The position numbers and the translations under genes were made by a program. Positions 5,517-6,605 of a stretch of 6,605 nt of DNA are shown one piece after another. Numbering within the stretch: position 1 is the first letter of the stretch; each line of letters begins with the position of its first letter. Source of the DNA: Parachlamydiales bacterium (GTDB lineage: Bacteria; Chlamydiota; Chlamydiia; Chlamydiales; Rhabdochlamydiaceae); assembly GCA_020050965.1 (NCBI GenBank), contig JAGVJV010000285.1, positions 1 through 6,605 of the forward strand, given 5' to 3'. The notes under the pieces were generated by a model, which saw only the letters and a program-made list of their open reading frames with translations, did not search any database and was not told the origin of the DNA.

Positions 5517-6365
5517 ATGAGCAAAGTCACAGCCGAATTAGTGAAAGAACTGCGCGAGCGCACTGGCGTTGGAATGGCAAAATGCAAAGTTGCTCTGGAT
5601 GAAACTGGAGGCGACCTCGACAAAGCGATTGAGAATCTGCGTAAGCAGGGACTCGCTTCCGCTGTCAAAAAAGAGGGGCGCGAAGCAAAAGAAGGGGCAA
5701 TTGGAATTGGAGAGAGCGATAAGGCGGTTGCCTTAGTCGAAATCAACTCTGAGACCGACTTTGTTGCTGTGAATGATAAATTCCAGCACTTCGTACGCGA
5801 TTTAGCAAGCGAAGCCGCCGAACTTTTCCCTAAATCCCTCGAAGCATTTCTCGCTCACAAGAGCAAGAAAGATCCTTCACTCACCATCGACGAGTACCGT
5901 GCCCTCATGGTGCAAAGCCTCGGCGAAAATATCCAGATAAAGCGGATCAAACTCTTAGCTAAGAGTTCAGATGTTTCGATCGGTTATTACTCGCACATGA
6001 ATGGCAAAATCGCCACAGTGGTCGAACTTTCAGGTGGTAGAGGTAACGAAGCCCTCGCTCGCGATATCGCGATGCACATCGCTGCTGAAGCGCCCGAATA
6101 CTTGCGAGCAGAAGATGTTCCTGACGAGATCAAAGAGCGGGAAAGAGAAATCGGCCGAAGCCAAGTGCAGGGCAAACCTGCGCAGATCGTCGAGAAAATC
6201 GTCGAAGGAAAATTGAAAGCCTTCTATGACCAGTTCTGCCTACTCAACCAAAAGTTCATTAAAGACAATGAGATTTCGATTGCTGATCTAGTCGCAAAAG
6301 AATCGAAAGCGCAGAAGAAGCAAATAGAGGTCAACAGCTATCTGAGGTGGCGAATAGGAGAATAG
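5517..6365 (+). CDS. tsf: Translation elongation factor Ts
   Basis: EF-Ts is the guanine-nucleotide exchange factor that removes GDP from EF-Tu in the cytoplasm. The 282-residue length is normal for the family. The N-terminal UBA-like domain occupies about 4-45, with the signature LRERTGVGMAKCKVAL (12-27). The EF-Tu-contacting motif TDFVA is at 80-84; its Asp81-Phe82 pair displaces Mg2+ and reshapes the nucleotide site in the known complex. The core domain shows MHIAAEAPEYL (186-196). The segment KPAQIVEKIVEGKLKAFY (220-237) and the following CLLNQKFIKD are typical of the C-terminal part. A GAGGAG Shine-Dalgarno sequence (5504-5509), inside the end of rpsB, lies 7 bases before the ATG. The gene ends in TAG, 3 bases before pyrH. 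I see nothing abnormal in it. Confidence 0.97.
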   Translation: MSKVTAELVKELRERTGVGMAKCKVALDETGGDLDKAIENLRKQGLASAVKKEGREAKEGAIGIGESDKAVALVEINSETDFVAVNDKFQHFVRDLASEAAELFPKSLEAFLAHKSKKDPSLTIDEYRALMVQSLGENIQIKRIKLLAKSSDVSIGYYSHMNGKIATVVELSGGRGNEALARDIAMHIAAEAPEYLRAEDVPDEIKEREREIGRSQVQGKPAQIVEKIVEGKLKAFYDQFCLLNQKFIKDNEISIADLVAKESKAQKKQIEVNSYLRWRIGE

Positions 6366-6368
6366 GCC

Positions 6369-6605
6369 ATGGCTGCCCCACGCTATAAACGGGTCGTTTT
6401 AAAACTTTCCGGAGAAGCCCTCATGGGTGATCAGGATTTTGGAATGGACCATTTTGCCTGCGAACATATCGCTAAATCAGTCAAAGAAATTTGTGATTTG
6501 GGCCTTGAAGTAGGCATAGTCGTTGGCGGCGGCAACATTTTCCGCGGCAGACAAGCCTCCGAGTTTGGCTTTGAACAGACGCCAGCCGACCACATCGGAA
6601 TGCTG
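6369..6605 (+). CDS. pyrH: Uridylate (UMP) kinase, N-terminal 79 residues (3' end outside window)
   Basis: Bacterial UMP kinase phosphorylates UMP to UDP, feeding pyrimidine nucleotide synthesis in the cytoplasm; it belongs to the amino-acid-kinase fold. The visible part has the phosphate-binding KLSGEALMG (12-20), the glycine-rich GIVVGGGNIFRG (49-60) and the start of the UMP-binding segment ADHIGML (73-79), where the window ends. An AGGAG ribosome binding site (6356-6360), within the end of tsf, lies 8 bases before the ATG. The order tsf-pyrH is shared with Chlamydia and many other bacteria, where frr usually follows. Confidence 0.96.
   Translation, partial: MAAPRYKRVVLKLSGEALMGDQDFGMDHFACEHIAKSVKEICDLGLEVGIVVGGGNIFRGRQASEFGFEQTPADHIGML

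Overview
This window reads as part of a chlamydial chromosome, most likely from an environmental or amoeba-associated lineage of the phylum Chlamydiae (Parachlamydia, Waddlia or Simkania type). Two things point there. First, a very long class B penicillin-binding protein (about 1030 residues) lies next to rpsB-tsf-pyrH, matching the Chlamydia trachomatis order pbpB-ompA-rpsB-tsf-pyrH as I remember it. Second, two lineage-restricted-looking proteins lie downstream of the PBP gene. In this window no ompA lies between the PBP and rpsB genes; a tRNA gene is found there instead. The species cannot be named from sequence reading alone.

Layout. Positions 1-4490 are read leftward (minus strand): PBP2 (1395-4484), then a small multi-span membrane protein only 9 bases behind it (972-1385), then an unrecognised soluble protein with its own apparent promoter (898 down to the window edge, C-terminus missing). 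Positions 4491-4728 form a divergent control region. It holds an 11-bp inverted repeat, a candidate sigma-70-type promoter, and a compact tRNA gene (4555-4625). Positions 4729-6605 are read rightward: rpsB (ribosomal protein S2, TTG start), tsf (EF-Ts) and the start of pyrH (UMP kinase), tightly packed as a translation/nucleotide operon.

The standout is the tRNA. It folds into a perfect cloverleaf with the body, acceptor end and discriminator base of a glycine tRNA, but its anticodon reads UCA, the complement of the stop codon UGA. It lacks the long variable arm and the longer acceptor/T-arm helix of tRNA-Sec, and lacks the G73 discriminator of tRNA-Trp. It looks like a tRNA-Gly(UCC) in which anticodon position 36 changed from C to A. 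That would make it a natural opal-suppressor or UGA-to-glycine tRNA, like the tRNA-Gly(UCA) of Absconditabacteria/Gracilibacteria but in a chlamydial locus. All four complete protein genes here end in TAA or TAG and none in TGA. This fits UGA being avoided as a stop, but the sample is too small to prove it.

As a functional picture, the left half concerns cell-wall synthesis and division (PBP2 and a possibly coupled membrane partner). The right half is a conserved translation operon, and the unusual tRNA sits at its head, probably on the same transcript.
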